A stretch of 64,000 nt of DNA from Petralouisia muris (GCF_004793545.1 NZ_SRYA01000017.1:29284-93283), one strand, 5' to 3'; positions 8,411 to 17,772 are shown, counted from the stretch's first letter. Notes: generated by a model not told the origin, from the letters alone. Made by a program: numbers and translations.

Positions 8411-11400
8411 TTATTTTATAGTAATTGACTTCACCTTTGAGTACTTGCCGTATGCTGTTGTACCGGAAATGGTTTTGTAGCTTCGGATTTTAAAATAGTA
8501 CTTGGTATTCTTCTTCAACTTCTTTGTGGTATAGCTGGTTGTGCTTTTCTTTTTGATTGTTTTCAGTAACTTATACTTTCCCTTTTTCCCAGTCTTCATA
8601 TAAATCTGATAGCCTGTTGCATTTGCTGCCTTTTTCCATTTCAAGACCGCTTTTCGGGGGGATTTTGACTGCTTTTTCACACTTGTCAGACTGACTTTTT
8701 TAGGCGCAGACACAATCGTTATCTTCTTTTCCACAGAATAGTCTCCATACGCTGTCTTTCCGGAAACCGTTTGATAACCGCGGATTTTAAAATAGTATGT
8801 TGTATCCTTCTTAAGTTTTGCAGTGGTGAAGGTTACTGTGCTGTTCCCCTTGATGGTTTTTACCAAGTTGTATTTCCCATTTTTCCCGGTCTTCATATAG
8901 ATCTCGTAACCAGATGCATCTGACGCCTTCTTCCATTTCAGGACAGCCTTTTGGGATGTCTTTGATTGTCTTTTTACACTGGTAAAGCTAATTTTACCTG
9001 GAGCTTTTGCCGTAGATTGGTTCTGGTCTCCGCCTTGATTCTGGTTGCCGTTTTGATTCTGGTTTCCACCCTGGTTCTGGTTTCCACCCTGATTCTGGTT
9101 TCCACCCTGGTTCTGGTTTCCACCCTGATTCTGATCCAACAGGTTCGTAAGAGGCGCATCACTGACAATCAGTCCCTGCTCATTCACTTTTGCCAAATCT
9201 GCATCACTGATTTTTACAGCCTTCATATCATCAAAGAGAATCGTGCCCTCTACCACGTAATTGCCATTTTCATCCTTCTGCCCATTGTAATTTTCTGGCA
9301 CAGAATTGCACCACAGCTTAAAGGATGTGACATTGCTAGCGTCAACTGATTCATCCCCACTGCCTTTTTTCTTGAAGCTGCTGAAGGGAATCGTTACATA
9401 CTGGGCTTTTGTTCCTTTTACAAATTCTGTCAGATACGCTTCATAGTCATCGTTAAGCTGTATCACCATCTTCTGCCCGTTGCCGTCCGGTTTTACCCAC
9501 ATGGAAACTGCATTGTAACTGCTCAGGTCGGTTTTGTCACTGTCAAATACCCGGCCAAGTCCTCCTGTCCACACTTCGGAGCCTTTATAGGAAAGCACAT
9601 AGTTAAACGCTCCGCTGTAATCGCCTTCCGCTTTTTCCTGATTGTTCAGGTTCAGGGAAGCGCTGCAGTTTGCGGCTGAATTGTGAGCCCCGTATTTGCT
9701 TTGCAGCAATGCGTCATTTCCATAATAGTATTCAAAATTTTCAAATACTCCTTTGGCCAGCACATCCATATCTTTGTTGAAATTGATGAAGCTTGCTTTT
9801 CCAAATTCCTGTTCTCCGGCAATCAGGGTAATCATGCCTGTGCTGGTTTTTCCCAATTTCTGCAGAATTTCCGCAGTCAATGTTCCCGTATAAATATTTC
9901 CGTCCTTTTGTGTGGAAATTGTAATCTCCTCCGCATTTTCCGAGGCTTTTACTACAAATTTCACCTGATCCTCAGATGCGTTTCTGACACAGGCCTTCAG
10001 CTCGCAGGCTTCCTTGATGACCGCATAGTTCTTTGGAGCAATCATATAACCGCTGATCTCTGTACTATAGCCGCTGAGACTTACCTGTCCAGCCTTGCTG
10101 GCCGCTCCACCCTCTCCATAGAAATTCGTCCCGTTTCCGAAGATGGATTTTTCATTATTATAGAAACTGATAAATTCATTGATCATCTCATGGCCCATTG
10201 TATCCGAAGTTTTGTACGGGACAAAGAAATTACTCTTATCAAAGTTTGCCCACAAAAGGAAATATGGGATATCGTTGGCAGCAGCCGTATCAAGGACCTT
10301 ATTATACCAGTCATGCCCTGTTGTCGGGTTGCCGGACGCCATCAGGCTGTCCTTCCCTGCGCCTGTAATCCGGATGCCTGTTTCCGCAATGGCCGGAATC
10401 TTATGTTTCTCTCTTGCCAGATCTGCAACTACCTGACAGCTCTGTGCAAGGTTTTCAAAAAAAGTATCGCCTGTATATACATTGGCATCCGCATAGTCGT
10501 CATAGTAGTCAAAAGCCAGAACATCTACATAGGCGTCTCCTGGGTAACGGTCCAGGTATTCCTCTTTGCTTGAAATCGGGCCGTTGGGAGAATACACATA
10601 TAAGAAATTATGCACGCCCTGGTCTTCCAGATAATTGACCATATACCGCCAGATTGCATGATAGGATTCTACGCTTGTGGACGTACCCCACCAGAACCAG
10701 CCACCGCTGTTCTCATGGAAAGGCCGGAATAACACCGGGATATCTTTCTCCTGCAAGGCTTTTGCATAATCGACAATAATATCCAGGTATGCATTGAACT
10801 GGGGATTATACTGTCCGCCTTCCAGAATATAATCTGCACAAGGCGTCAAATCCTTTGATTCTGTAAAATCACATTTAGTAAAATCATAAGGATAGGCTGC
10901 ATCTCCCGTTGCTGTAATCTTTGCATTCGTAAAATTAGGCATATGGCAGGACAAGGTAACTAACGCGCCGCCTTCATAGGCTTTCACAGAAGCCGCTATC
11001 GAAGCATCCAGCGCTTCCTGCCTGGTACTCTTGCCTACTTCACAGCCGGCAAGGGCCAGTGTGTCAATCCCGAACAAAGCAGGATCTGCACCTGTAACGT
11101 CTTTCGCATCTGACGTGATTCCATTGTCACAGACCGACTTAAATGCAAAGTTCTGGTGTCCGAACAGCACTTGATTGCTTTCCTGCAGACCCATCAGGTA
11201 AGCTGCCAGCGCTTTTGTCGGATCTGAGGCCTCTGCATCCACCAGCTTCACCTGCGCAGCCATATGATCCAGAGTTGCATTATCCGGAGTCACCTTCGGC
11301 GTTTCTGTGATTTCCACATTCTCTTCTACAAGCTCAGCCCGATTCAGCAAAACATCAGAAAAAGTCACCTTACCCTGGAATTTCGCGCCTACGCCCTGCA

Positions 11401-11899
11401 GCAGCAGAGACTGGAAATTGCCTAAATTACTTTCAAAGGGCATTTTCACTTCTGTGCTGTAAGCGCCATCTGCTGTTTTCTGGAAATTTGAAGCCTGATA
11501 CATTGGCCATCCCAGTTTTTCCACAGTATCCCAATCATTTTCCGTCTGGAAAAAAACTGCCTGCAGTTTGATATAGCCATCACTGCCCATACTGTTCCAG
11601 GCTGTTTCGCTGATTACCATTCGAAAGCTTAATTCCGATTTCGCAGCGACAGGCTGGCTGTCGCCTTCAAAAGTAGCCCTCAGGGTATTATCCCAAGCAT
11701 CCCAATCTTCTGCATCTCCAAAGGTCACTTCTGTAGATTCCATCTGCCCAAGCTCCAGCGTATTTTCTGCCTGTGGACTTTCTGCTTCTGCCGCGTTGAC
11801 TGTCAAGGGGTTCCAGCAGCCAGTTCCGCTTCCCACATCGGCCACTGTAAGCGCCAATGCCATACAAGCAGCTATGATTCTTAATCCTTTTTTCCTCAC
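8411..11899 (-). CDS. Secreted multimodular GH26 endo-beta-1,4-mannanase
   Basis: About 1162 residues from a GTG start preceded six bases upstream by AAAGGAGG; another in-frame GTG 33 nt earlier lacks a site. Order: signal peptide (about 1-37, ending near NAAEA), an N-terminal CBM27-like beta-sandwich (about 45-190), the GH26 barrel (about 215-575), a linker/beta region, a CBM23-like module (about 715-905), an Asn-Gln-Gly repeat linker (about 923-962), and two Lys-rich fibronectin-III-like domains to the C-terminus. Acid/base Glu lies in LFRPFHENSGGWFWW (about residue 396) and the nucleophile Glu in PAIAETG (about 506). It hydrolyses mannan or glucomannan outside the cell. No LPXTG signal is present; the basic tail domains may bind the wall. 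Confidence 0.92.
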   Translation of the reverse strand: MRKKGLRIIAACMALALTVADVGSGTGCWNPLTVNAAEAESPQAENTLELGQMESTEVTFGDAEDWDAWDNTLRATFEGDSQPVAAKSELSFRMVISETAWNSMGSDGYIKLQAVFFQTENDWDTVEKLGWPMYQASNFQKTADGAYSTEVKMPFESNLGNFQSLLLQGVGAKFQGKVTFSDVLLNRAELVEENVEITETPKVTPDNATLDHMAAQVKLVDAEASDPTKALAAYLMGLQESNQVLFGHQNFAFKSVCDNGITSDAKDVTGADPALFGIDTLALAGCEVGKSTRQEALDASIAASVKAYEGGALVTLSCHMPNFTNAKITATGDAAYPYDFTKCDFTESKDLTPCADYILEGGQYNPQFNAYLDIIVDYAKALQEKDIPVLFRPFHENSGGWFWWGTSTSVESYHAIWRYMVNYLEDQGVHNFLYVYSPNGPISSKEEYLDRYPGDAYVDVLAFDYYDDYADANVYTGDTFFENLAQSCQVVADLAREKHKIPAIAETGIRITGAGKDSLMASGNPTTGHDWYNKVLDTAAANDIPYFLLWANFDKSNFFVPYKTSDTMGHEMINEFISFYNNEKSIFGNGTNFYGEGGAASKAGQVSLSGYSTEISGYMIAPKNYAVIKEACELKACVRNASEDQVKFVVKASENAEEITISTQKDGNIYTGTLTAEILQKLGKTSTGMITLIAGEQEFGKASFINFNKDMDVLAKGVFENFEYYYGNDALLQSKYGAHNSAANCSASLNLNNQEKAEGDYSGAFNYVLSYKGSEVWTGGLGRVFDSDKTDLSSYNAVSMWVKPDGNGQKMVIQLNDDYEAYLTEFVKGTKAQYVTIPFSSFKKKGSGDESVDASNVTSFKLWCNSVPENYNGQKDENGNYVVEGTILFDDMKAVKISDADLAKVNEQGLIVSDAPLTNLLDQNQGGNQNQGGNQNQGGNQNQGGNQNQNGNQNQGGDQNQSTAKAPGKISFTSVKRQSKTSQKAVLKWKKASDASGYEIYMKTGKNGKYNLVKTIKGNSTVTFTTAKLKKDTTYYFKIRGYQTVSGKTAYGDYSVEKKITIVSAPKKVSLTSVKKQSKSPRKAVLKWKKAANATGYQIYMKTGKKGKYKLLKTIKKKSTTSYTTKKLKKNTKYYFKIRSYKTISGTTAYGKYSKVKSITIK
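9017..9133 (-). repeat. In-frame tandem repeat coding an NQNQGG linker
   Basis: Seven or so 15-18 bp units inside the GH26 gene, read on the minus strand as Gly-Gly-Asn-Gln-Asn-Gln. It separates the catalytic/binding modules from the two C-terminal fibronectin-III-like domains. Unit number could vary by slippage. Confidence 0.85.
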
Positions 11900-11932
11900 G
11901 ATTTTCCTCCTTTCAGCCAGGTAACTCCCCAC

Positions 11933-12958
11933 TTACCGGATTCCAATTTCTTTGTCTGTTTCTGTCACTGCACTATGCTCTTTGATAAACGCCACCACTT
12001 CATCTACCTTTGTAAATGCAAGGCCCACATAGGTATCTGCAGCGCCATAGTAAATTGCAATTTTTCCACTCTCTGCATCATGAATCGTTGCACAGGGGAA
12101 CGTTACGTTCGCTACAAAGCCCCGCTCCTCATACCATTCCTCCGGCGTCAGCAGGAACCTGTCACAGCGGTACTTGACAACAGACGGTTCCTCAAGATCC
12201 AGGATTGCGCCTCCTATGCTGTACACATAACCATTGCAGGTTCCGGTCACGCCATGATAAAACAGGAGCCATCCTTCGCTGGTTTCAATGGGCGCCGCGC
12301 CTCCGCCGATCTTCACGTTCTGCCACCACTCATTTCCTTTTCCCATCACATGGCGGTGTCTGCCCCAATATTCCATATCCACGCTCTCGGAAAGGAAGAT
12401 ATCGCCAAAAGGCGTATGTCCGCTGTCACTTGGACGGGACAGCATCAGGAATTTCCCGTTCACTTTCCTTGGGAATAACACTGCATTTCTGTTAAAAGGA
12501 AGAAATGGATTCTCAATCCTGGTAAACGTCTCAAAATCCTGTGTCTTTGCCACTCCTATGGATGCGCCGTAGAAATCCTGGCACCAGATCATATAGTAAG
12601 TGTCTTCCACCTTCACAAGCCTTGGGTCATACGCATACTTGGGCATGAAATCATTTCCTTCTTTATCCTTAAAAGGTATCTTATCCTTCTCAAAATCCCA
12701 GTGGATGGCGTCCTTGCTCCTTCCAAGGTAAATGTACGGGATTCCATTGGTCTGCTCGCCGCGGAATACGCCGATAAATTCTCCCTTGTAAGGCATTACA
12801 GCACTGTTAAAAATCCGCGCAACCCCTTCTGCAGGATTGCGCTCGATAATCGGATTGTCACTGTAACGCCATACCGGCATCCACGGCTTGCTGTTCTCTG
12901 GCCTTTCCTGCCAGGGCACATTGGGCACCGGCGCCCCAATAATCTTAACTTCACTCAT
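11933..12958 (-). CDS. GH130_2 beta-1,4-manno-oligosaccharide phosphorylase
   Basis: 341 residues, the length of GH130 subfamily 2. Diagnostic segments are IFNSAVMPYKGEFIGVFRGE, YAYDPRLVKVEDTYYMIWC with the catalytic Asp, SRPSDSGHTPFGDIFLSES, and GGGAAPIETSEGWLLFYHG. Family members phosphorolyse beta-1,4-manno-oligosaccharides from the non-reducing end to mannose 1-phosphate. Cytoplasmic. Its stop lies 33 nt upstream of the GH26 GTG start, and it follows the transporter genes in the same direction. Together with GH130_1 and the epimerase it completes the phosphorolytic mannan pathway. A phosphomannomutase to use the product is not in the window. Confidence 0.9.
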   Translation of the reverse strand: MSEVKIIGAPVPNVPWQERPENSKPWMPVWRYSDNPIIERNPAEGVARIFNSAVMPYKGEFIGVFRGEQTNGIPYIYLGRSKDAIHWDFEKDKIPFKDKEGNDFMPKYAYDPRLVKVEDTYYMIWCQDFYGASIGVAKTQDFETFTRIENPFLPFNRNAVLFPRKVNGKFLMLSRPSDSGHTPFGDIFLSESVDMEYWGRHRHVMGKGNEWWQNVKIGGGAAPIETSEGWLLFYHGVTGTCNGYVYSIGGAILDLEEPSVVKYRCDRFLLTPEEWYEERGFVANVTFPCATIHDAESGKIAIYYGAADTYVGLAFTKVDEVVAFIKEHSAVTETDKEIGIR

Positions 12959-13020
12959 TGAATCATTCCTCCATTTATGATGATACAGATACCTTGTATA
13001 GGTATCTCAATCGAAATTCC

Positions 13021-13866
13021 TTATCCTTTTACAGCTCCCGCAGCCAATCCGCCGTAAATCTGCTTCTGACAAAGAATAAATACAATCAACGCCGGCACCA
13101 TTGTGATAATCACGCCTGCGCAGATGTAATTATACTGATTTCCCAGAGGACCAGTAAATTTGAACAGGGACGTTGCAACCGTAACCAGGCGGTTCTTATC
13201 CTGCAGGTAGAGATTTGCGGTATAGTATTCGTTATATACGCCTACGCCCTTCAGAATCATAACCGTTACAATGGCCGGTTTCAAAAGCGGGAATAAAATC
13301 CTGAAAAATACGCCGAAATAGGTGCATCCATCCATAATTGCCGATTCATCCAGAGAATCCGGTATGTTTTCGAAAAACTGGATAAAGATATAAATGGAAA
13401 TAATATCAGTACCGCACATCATAATAATGTAACCTGGCAAAAAGTTAATCCATCCAAGGCTGTACATAATCTGGTATACCGATACCTGCATGGCGATGCC
13501 GGGAAGCAGGGAAGCAAACAGGAACAAATTCCGGATAAACCCGTTGCCCCTGAATTTGAAACGACTCAGCACATAGGCAAGCATGGAACCAGTCAGGATA
13601 GAGCCGGCCAATACAAATACCAGAATAATGATGGAATTGCGGAATGCAATGCCCATATTTGCCTGTGACCACGCCTGGATAAAGTTCTCAAAATAGAACC
13701 AGCTCTTCGGAAGCGTCATAACATTTGTAGAAGCATATTCCTCTGGCGTCTTAAAGGCTGTGATAACACAAACCACGATTGGAAGCACAGAAATAAATCC
13801 CCCTAAAATCAAAGTAAAATACTTCAAAATGGAAATTATGATTCTTTTCATCTTTGCTGTTGACAT
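13021..13866 (-). CDS. ABC transporter permease (MalG type), manno-oligosaccharide import
   Basis: 281 residues with six membrane segments and the C-terminal EAA-type loop DESAIMDGCTYFGVFFRILF that docks the ATPase. The end KQIYGGLAAGAVKG is characteristic of MalG-like permeases of carbohydrate uptake family 1. Its ATG overlaps the stop of the partner permease by one base (TAATG), showing translational coupling. No ATPase is encoded here; such importers usually share an MsiK-like ATPase encoded elsewhere. Confidence 0.9.
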   Translation of the reverse strand: MSTAKMKRIIISILKYFTLILGGFISVLPIVVCVITAFKTPEEYASTNVMTLPKSWFYFENFIQAWSQANMGIAFRNSIIILVFVLAGSILTGSMLAYVLSRFKFRGNGFIRNLFLFASLLPGIAMQVSVYQIMYSLGWINFLPGYIIMMCGTDIISIYIFIQFFENIPDSLDESAIMDGCTYFGVFFRILFPLLKPAIVTVMILKGVGVYNEYYTANLYLQDKNRLVTVATSLFKFTGPLGNQYNYICAGVIITMVPALIVFILCQKQIYGGLAAGAVKG

Positions 13867-14837
13867 TACCGTGCACCTCCTTTTGCTTCTAAGCGTTTTT
13901 TACGCTTTCTAACCTCACGGAGCGGTTCTGCATCCCCTACGCCAAAGTAATATTTTTCCACCCATTTTTGTATCATAGTTGCAATCATAATCAGGATAAG
14001 CAGGACAATCGCCATTGCAGACGCCAATCCTACTTTCTGGCTTTCATGTGCCAGCTCGTTCATGATAACAAAGTAGGTTCCTGTTCCAAAATCACCGCCA
14101 GTAATAACGTAAGGCGGTTCGAATACACTAAGAGAACCGGTAATAGAAAGAATCATGTTCAATACGATAATCGTCTTGATGCTGGGCAGAATGATATAGA
14201 TAAACTTCTGGAAGCTATTGGCTCCATCAATATCCCCAGCTTCATAAAGAGAAGCATCTACTGACATGATTGCGCCAATGAACATAACCATGCCCTGCCC
14301 CATATATCTCCATACAGAAGTTGCGGCAACCGAAATATTATTGATCCTCGTATCCCTCAGCCAGTATGGAAGCTGCTCCAGATTAAATCCGCACCACTGA
14401 AGCACGGTATCCAGCACGAACCCTCTGGTATAGAAGAATTTGAAAATAAAACCTACTGCAATACCGCATACCAGATATGGGAAGAACATCAACCCTTTGA
14501 ACACGCCGCTGCCTTTTACTTTAAAGCTCAATACGGATGCAAAGTACAGCGCAAGGGCAAGCTGGATAAAAGAAGCTACGATATAATACAAGCTCAGCTT
14601 TAATGCCTGAAAACAATCCTGCCTTGTAAATACCTCCAGATAATTCTTCAATCCTACAAATTCCCTTTCACCGATATATTTCATATCGTAAAAGCTGAAT
14701 CCAATCATCTTAAAGAAGGGTATATATGTAAAGACAAGAAGCAATGCTACTGGCACAAACATAAAGGTAAAAATACAAAGCTTCCGGTTTACTTTTCCTG
14801 ATGTGATCCATGCCTTGAAACTCTTCTTTTCATTCAT
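13866..14837 (-). CDS. ABC transporter permease (MalF type), manno-oligosaccharide import
   Basis: About 323 residues, six membrane helices, with the EAA loop YEAGDIDGANSFQKFIYIIL near residue 225. The ATG at 14837 (MNEKKSFK) is chosen over an upstream in-frame codon because an AGAAAGGAG box precedes it and the upstream extension is not hydrophobic or conserved in pattern. It lies between the binding lipoprotein and MalG-type permease genes and forms the membrane channel with the latter. Confidence 0.9.
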   Translation of the reverse strand: MNEKKSFKAWITSGKVNRKLCIFTFMFVPVALLLVFTYIPFFKMIGFSFYDMKYIGEREFVGLKNYLEVFTRQDCFQALKLSLYYIVASFIQLALALYFASVLSFKVKGSGVFKGLMFFPYLVCGIAVGFIFKFFYTRGFVLDTVLQWCGFNLEQLPYWLRDTRINNISVAATSVWRYMGQGMVMFIGAIMSVDASLYEAGDIDGANSFQKFIYIILPSIKTIIVLNMILSITGSLSVFEPPYVITGGDFGTGTYFVIMNELAHESQKVGLASAMAIVLLILIMIATMIQKWVEKYYFGVGDAEPLREVRKRKKRLEAKGGAR

Positions 14838-14899
14838 AAATCCCACACACTCCTTTCTCTGATAAAAGGCGGGGCGAGCCTTCACCCCGCCCGTTCTCA

Positions 14900-16285
14900 T
14901 TAGTGTTCAACGCCATTCGATTCCTGGGCTGCAGTCCATTTTTCATTCCATTCTGCAGACATGTCTTCCATGGTCTTTGTTCCAGATGTGGCTTCTTCTA
15001 CAATCTGTGTCGGAATTGCCCCTGATACATTGATGCCAAGCTCAGAACTATTATTGATATCATTAAAGAGGTTCTCTTCTCCTGCCGCAGCCGGGCTATT
15101 TACTACCAGATCTATTCCATCTAACGCTTTTAAAGCTTCTGGATATTCATCCCCAGTTACGATAGAAAGTCCGCCTTCACCCTGGGCAAATCCAGATTTT
15201 TCTACCAACCACTTGATGTAGCACATTGCTGCAATCTGATTGTCCCTGGAACTGTTGCAGTTGATGCCATAGTTATAGTCAGGTCCCGCTGATACATATT
15301 GTTTCCCATCAACGGAAATTGGGAATGCCATATATCCGATGTCGTCTGCATTTTCCCCTGCCTGCTGCATCTGTACAACAGCCCAGGAACCAAGCGCCAT
15401 GCAGCCAATTTCTCCTTTGTTCAGCATACCTTTACTGCCTTCCCAGTCTGTCGTGGTGGGATCTTCTTCGGTAAGCCCCCTCTTTACCGCTTCATACAGG
15501 GTGTTATAAACAGCAAATGGGCCAGTTCCATCCCCTCTGTCTGAAAAAGGATTCTCTCCCTTTGCAAGGCCCGTATTGGCAAAATCCGGATCTCCTGTTG
15601 CACCGCCGTCAATATAGGCATCCCATGCCGTCATTGTCCAGCCTGCCGCAAAATTGGTATACATTGGAATTGCATCTGTCTTATCCTTGATTTGCTGCAA
15701 GGCATCCAGGAACTCATCTGGCGTCTTTGGAAGCCCTGTAATCCCTGCGCTTTCAAAGACTGCTTTGTTGTACACAATCCCTTGTACGTTCGCCATGGAA
15801 GGAATTCCGTATACATTATCCTCGTACGCGTAATTATTCAGCATATTTTCTTCATAGGTATTAGCAAGGGTTGCCTTATCTCCAAGTTTTGTAAAGTAGT
15901 TCCCCAACTCATCTTTATCAACCGTCATCGGAACCATGCAGATATCACCCCAATCACCCGTGGTGATACGTGTCTGAATATCATCTGCATAGCTGGTGAT
16001 TCCTTCATATTCAATGTTGATGTCTGGATATAATTTCTGGAATTCCTCTATGTAGCCCTTGAACGTGGTGTCAACAGCATCTGTCTTGTGAGTCAGGAAT
16101 TTTAAATCTGCCTTAATGTCTGTGTAATCTTCACCCAGCTTAATCTGGTCAATGGTCACATCCATTGCCTGATCCCCTTCTCCCCCTGCTTCCTCTGTTC
16201 CCTTGTTTCCGCATGCAGATAACGGCATTGCCATAGCCGCTGCAAGTGAAACTGCAAGCACTCTTTTCAAGATTTTCTTTTTCAT
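14900..16285 (-). CDS. Extracellular solute-binding lipoprotein, manno-oligosaccharide specific
   Basis: 461 residues. A lipoprotein signal peptide with lipobox LSACG (Cys25) is followed by a family 1 carbohydrate-binding fold: LKFLTHKTDAVDTTFKGYIE, YNKAVFESAGITGLPKTPDE, GEIGCMALGSWAVVQM, and a C-terminal tail. It captures oligosaccharides made by the GH26 enzyme and delivers them to the two permeases. It is the first gene of the operon and carries its own strong promoter. AAAGGAG lies upstream of the ATG. Mannan specificity is inferred from neighbours. Confidence 0.9.
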   Translation of the reverse strand: MKKKILKRVLAVSLAAAMAMPLSACGNKGTEEAGGEGDQAMDVTIDQIKLGEDYTDIKADLKFLTHKTDAVDTTFKGYIEEFQKLYPDINIEYEGITSYADDIQTRITTGDWGDICMVPMTVDKDELGNYFTKLGDKATLANTYEENMLNNYAYEDNVYGIPSMANVQGIVYNKAVFESAGITGLPKTPDEFLDALQQIKDKTDAIPMYTNFAAGWTMTAWDAYIDGGATGDPDFANTGLAKGENPFSDRGDGTGPFAVYNTLYEAVKRGLTEEDPTTTDWEGSKGMLNKGEIGCMALGSWAVVQMQQAGENADDIGYMAFPISVDGKQYVSAGPDYNYGINCNSSRDNQIAAMCYIKWLVEKSGFAQGEGGLSIVTGDEYPEALKALDGIDLVVNSPAAAGEENLFNDINNSSELGINVSGAIPTQIVEEATSGTKTMEDMSAEWNEKWTAAQESNGVEH

Positions 16286-16318
16286 AGTTTCTCTCCTTTT
16301 TCTTTTTTCTTTTTTATT

Positions 16319-16338
16319 TTAAGGTCATGACACCTTAA
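16319..16338. promoter_or_regulatory. Inverted repeat in the 5' leader of the binding-protein gene
   Basis: Seven-base arms TTAAGGT/ACCTTAA separated by CATGAC, 34 nt before the start codon. It could be an operator or an mRNA hairpin. It stands out because it is GC-containing within a very AT-rich leader. Confidence 0.4.
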
Positions 16339-16434
16339 TGTACATATGTTTGCTTTGGCGTCTTTGCACTGCTTTTTACCCCATTTCCAGCAGTTTATTT
16401 TATCTTAGTTTAATTGTTAATATTTTATATTTTT

Positions 16435-16466
16435 TATATTAATTTAACTATAATTAAATTAATATA
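16435..16466. promoter_or_regulatory. Candidate operator: 32-bp inverted repeat over the mannan promoter
   Basis: Thirteen-base perfect arms (TATATTAATTTAA and its complement) flank a CTATAA spacer. The repeat covers the spacer and -10 region of the promoter at 16447-16475, which is where a repressor would block RNA polymerase. The adjacent LacI-type gene is the obvious candidate, although the sequence is AT-only and unlike the classical LacI CG-centred operator. Confidence 0.5.
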
Positions 16467-16475
16467 TTTTGTCAA
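16447..16475 (-). promoter_or_regulatory. Promoter of the mannan transport/degradation operon
   Basis: On the minus strand TTGACA is followed after exactly 17 bases by TATAGT, both near consensus for the housekeeping sigma factor. It points to the binding-lipoprotein gene about 160 nt downstream, leaving a long leader. Confidence 0.75.
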
Positions 16476-16632
16476 CACTTTCCTATGTGTTGTGTATATT
16501 TTCGTTATTAATACTAATTTTCCACTCTTATTTTTGTGCATTATGTATTGCATTTTTCCAATATTCATTAATTTATAAATTAATTTAAGATTAATAAATT
16601 AATGAAATTATATTTATTTTAATTTTTTTTCA

Positions 16633-16661
16633 CAAAAAAAAGAGCAATCTTACTTGCTCTT
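16633..16661 (-). terminator. Intrinsic terminator of the lacI-type gene
   Basis: Stem AAGAGCAA/TTGCTCTT (16640-16647 and 16654-16661) with a six-base loop, followed on the minus strand by eight T residues. It lies about 30 nt after the regulator stop and separates it from the mannan promoter. Confidence 0.8.
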
Positions 16662-16692
16662 AAACTGGAAATGCTATACATACTCCGTGATT

Positions 16693-17712
16693 CTATTCTT
16701 CTGTTCTCCACCTTACTGTTTTCTTCTCAACAATACTCCCTGTTACAATCTGAACGCCCTGCACATAATTTTTATGTTCAATTTTCTTAATCAATGACTT
16801 CACGCATATTTCTGCCATCCGCTCCATATCCACACTGTATGTTGTAATCCGTTCCTCCCTTCCGGTGCTTCCCGGCAGGAAATCATCAAACCCCACAACC
16901 GAAACATCCTCCGGCACCGAATAGCCCAACTCCTCCAAATCCTGAATCAGGGTATAGGCAGCCAGATCACAATTGCATACATAGGCGTCCATGTCAATCC
17001 TTCTGGTCAGAATCTTATCATAAATCTTCCCATATTTGCTGCGGTCTGATATTTCCCATCCATTTTCAAAGGCTATATTATTTTCCCTTAATGCTTTTCT
17101 GTATCCCCAGAACCTGTCTGCAATGCTGCTTGTGGCGTCTGCATTCCCGATAAATCCTATTTTCCTGTGTCCATGCCTGATCAGATAATCGGTAAGAAGA
17201 TAGGTTCCGTAATATCCATCAGAAATCACCGTATCAAACGCAATAGACGGCATATAAGTGTCAAGGAAAAAAACCGGCAATTCTGTCTGGCTGACAATCC
17301 TTTTAATATATTTTTCCCCCAGCTGCCCTAAAAGAATCAGCCCGTCAACTTTACTGTCCTGCAGCACCTTAGGAGCATTGCTTTCTTCTTCATCTTCTTT
17401 GGAAAGCAGTTCCAAAATGCCATAATACTTGTTGTCATATAACGCCCTGACCACTTTCCCATACAGCTGTCCATAAAAGGAAAGGGAATATCCATAATAA
17501 TGCTCTGGCACGATCACCCCGATATTTCCTGTTTTGCCAACCGCCGTCTTTCCCGACTGGCTGGGGATATATCCCATCTGCTCTGCAACCTGCTTGATTC
17601 TCATCCTAAGCTCATCACTGACTCCCGGTTTTCCTGACAACGCTTTGGAAACTGCAACATTGCTTACCCCAACTTTTGCCGCAATATCTGCTAATGTTAC
17701 ATCCTTAGCCAT
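16693..17712 (-). CDS. LacI-family transcriptional regulator of mannan use
   Basis: 339 residues. An N-terminal helix-turn-helix (VTLADIAAKVGVSNVAVSKALSGKPGVS, about 5-32) with hinge is followed by a periplasmic-binding-like sensor (NIGVIVPEHYYGYS, LILLGQLGEKY, DVSVVGFDDF). It sits directly upstream of, and in line with, the mannan operon but has its own promoter and terminator. The likely role is repression lifted by a manno-oligosaccharide or its breakdown product. The effector is unknown; the operator candidate is at 16435-16466. Confidence 0.9.
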   Translation of the reverse strand: MAKDVTLADIAAKVGVSNVAVSKALSGKPGVSDELRMRIKQVAEQMGYIPSQSGKTAVGKTGNIGVIVPEHYYGYSLSFYGQLYGKVVRALYDNKYYGILELLSKEDEEESNAPKVLQDSKVDGLILLGQLGEKYIKRIVSQTELPVFFLDTYMPSIAFDTVISDGYYGTYLLTDYLIRHGHRKIGFIGNADATSSIADRFWGYRKALRENNIAFENGWEISDRSKYGKIYDKILTRRIDMDAYVCNCDLAAYTLIQDLEELGYSVPEDVSVVGFDDFLPGSTGREERITTYSVDMERMAEICVKSLIKKIEHKNYVQGVQIVTGSIVEKKTVRWRTEE

Positions 17713-17772
17713 AGATATCCTCCATCTGATAAACTAAATTATATTTATTTAACCTTTTTCTGATTAATTTTA

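Noticed and set aside
9017..9133. Regular short repeats looking like a CRISPR array
   Set aside because: Units are in frame, contiguous and code a linker; there are no spacers and no cas genes.
9683..10573. Plus-strand frame of about 296 codons inside the GH26 gene
   Set aside because: Antisense to a well-supported catalytic gene, Cys/Ile-rich and without a start signal.
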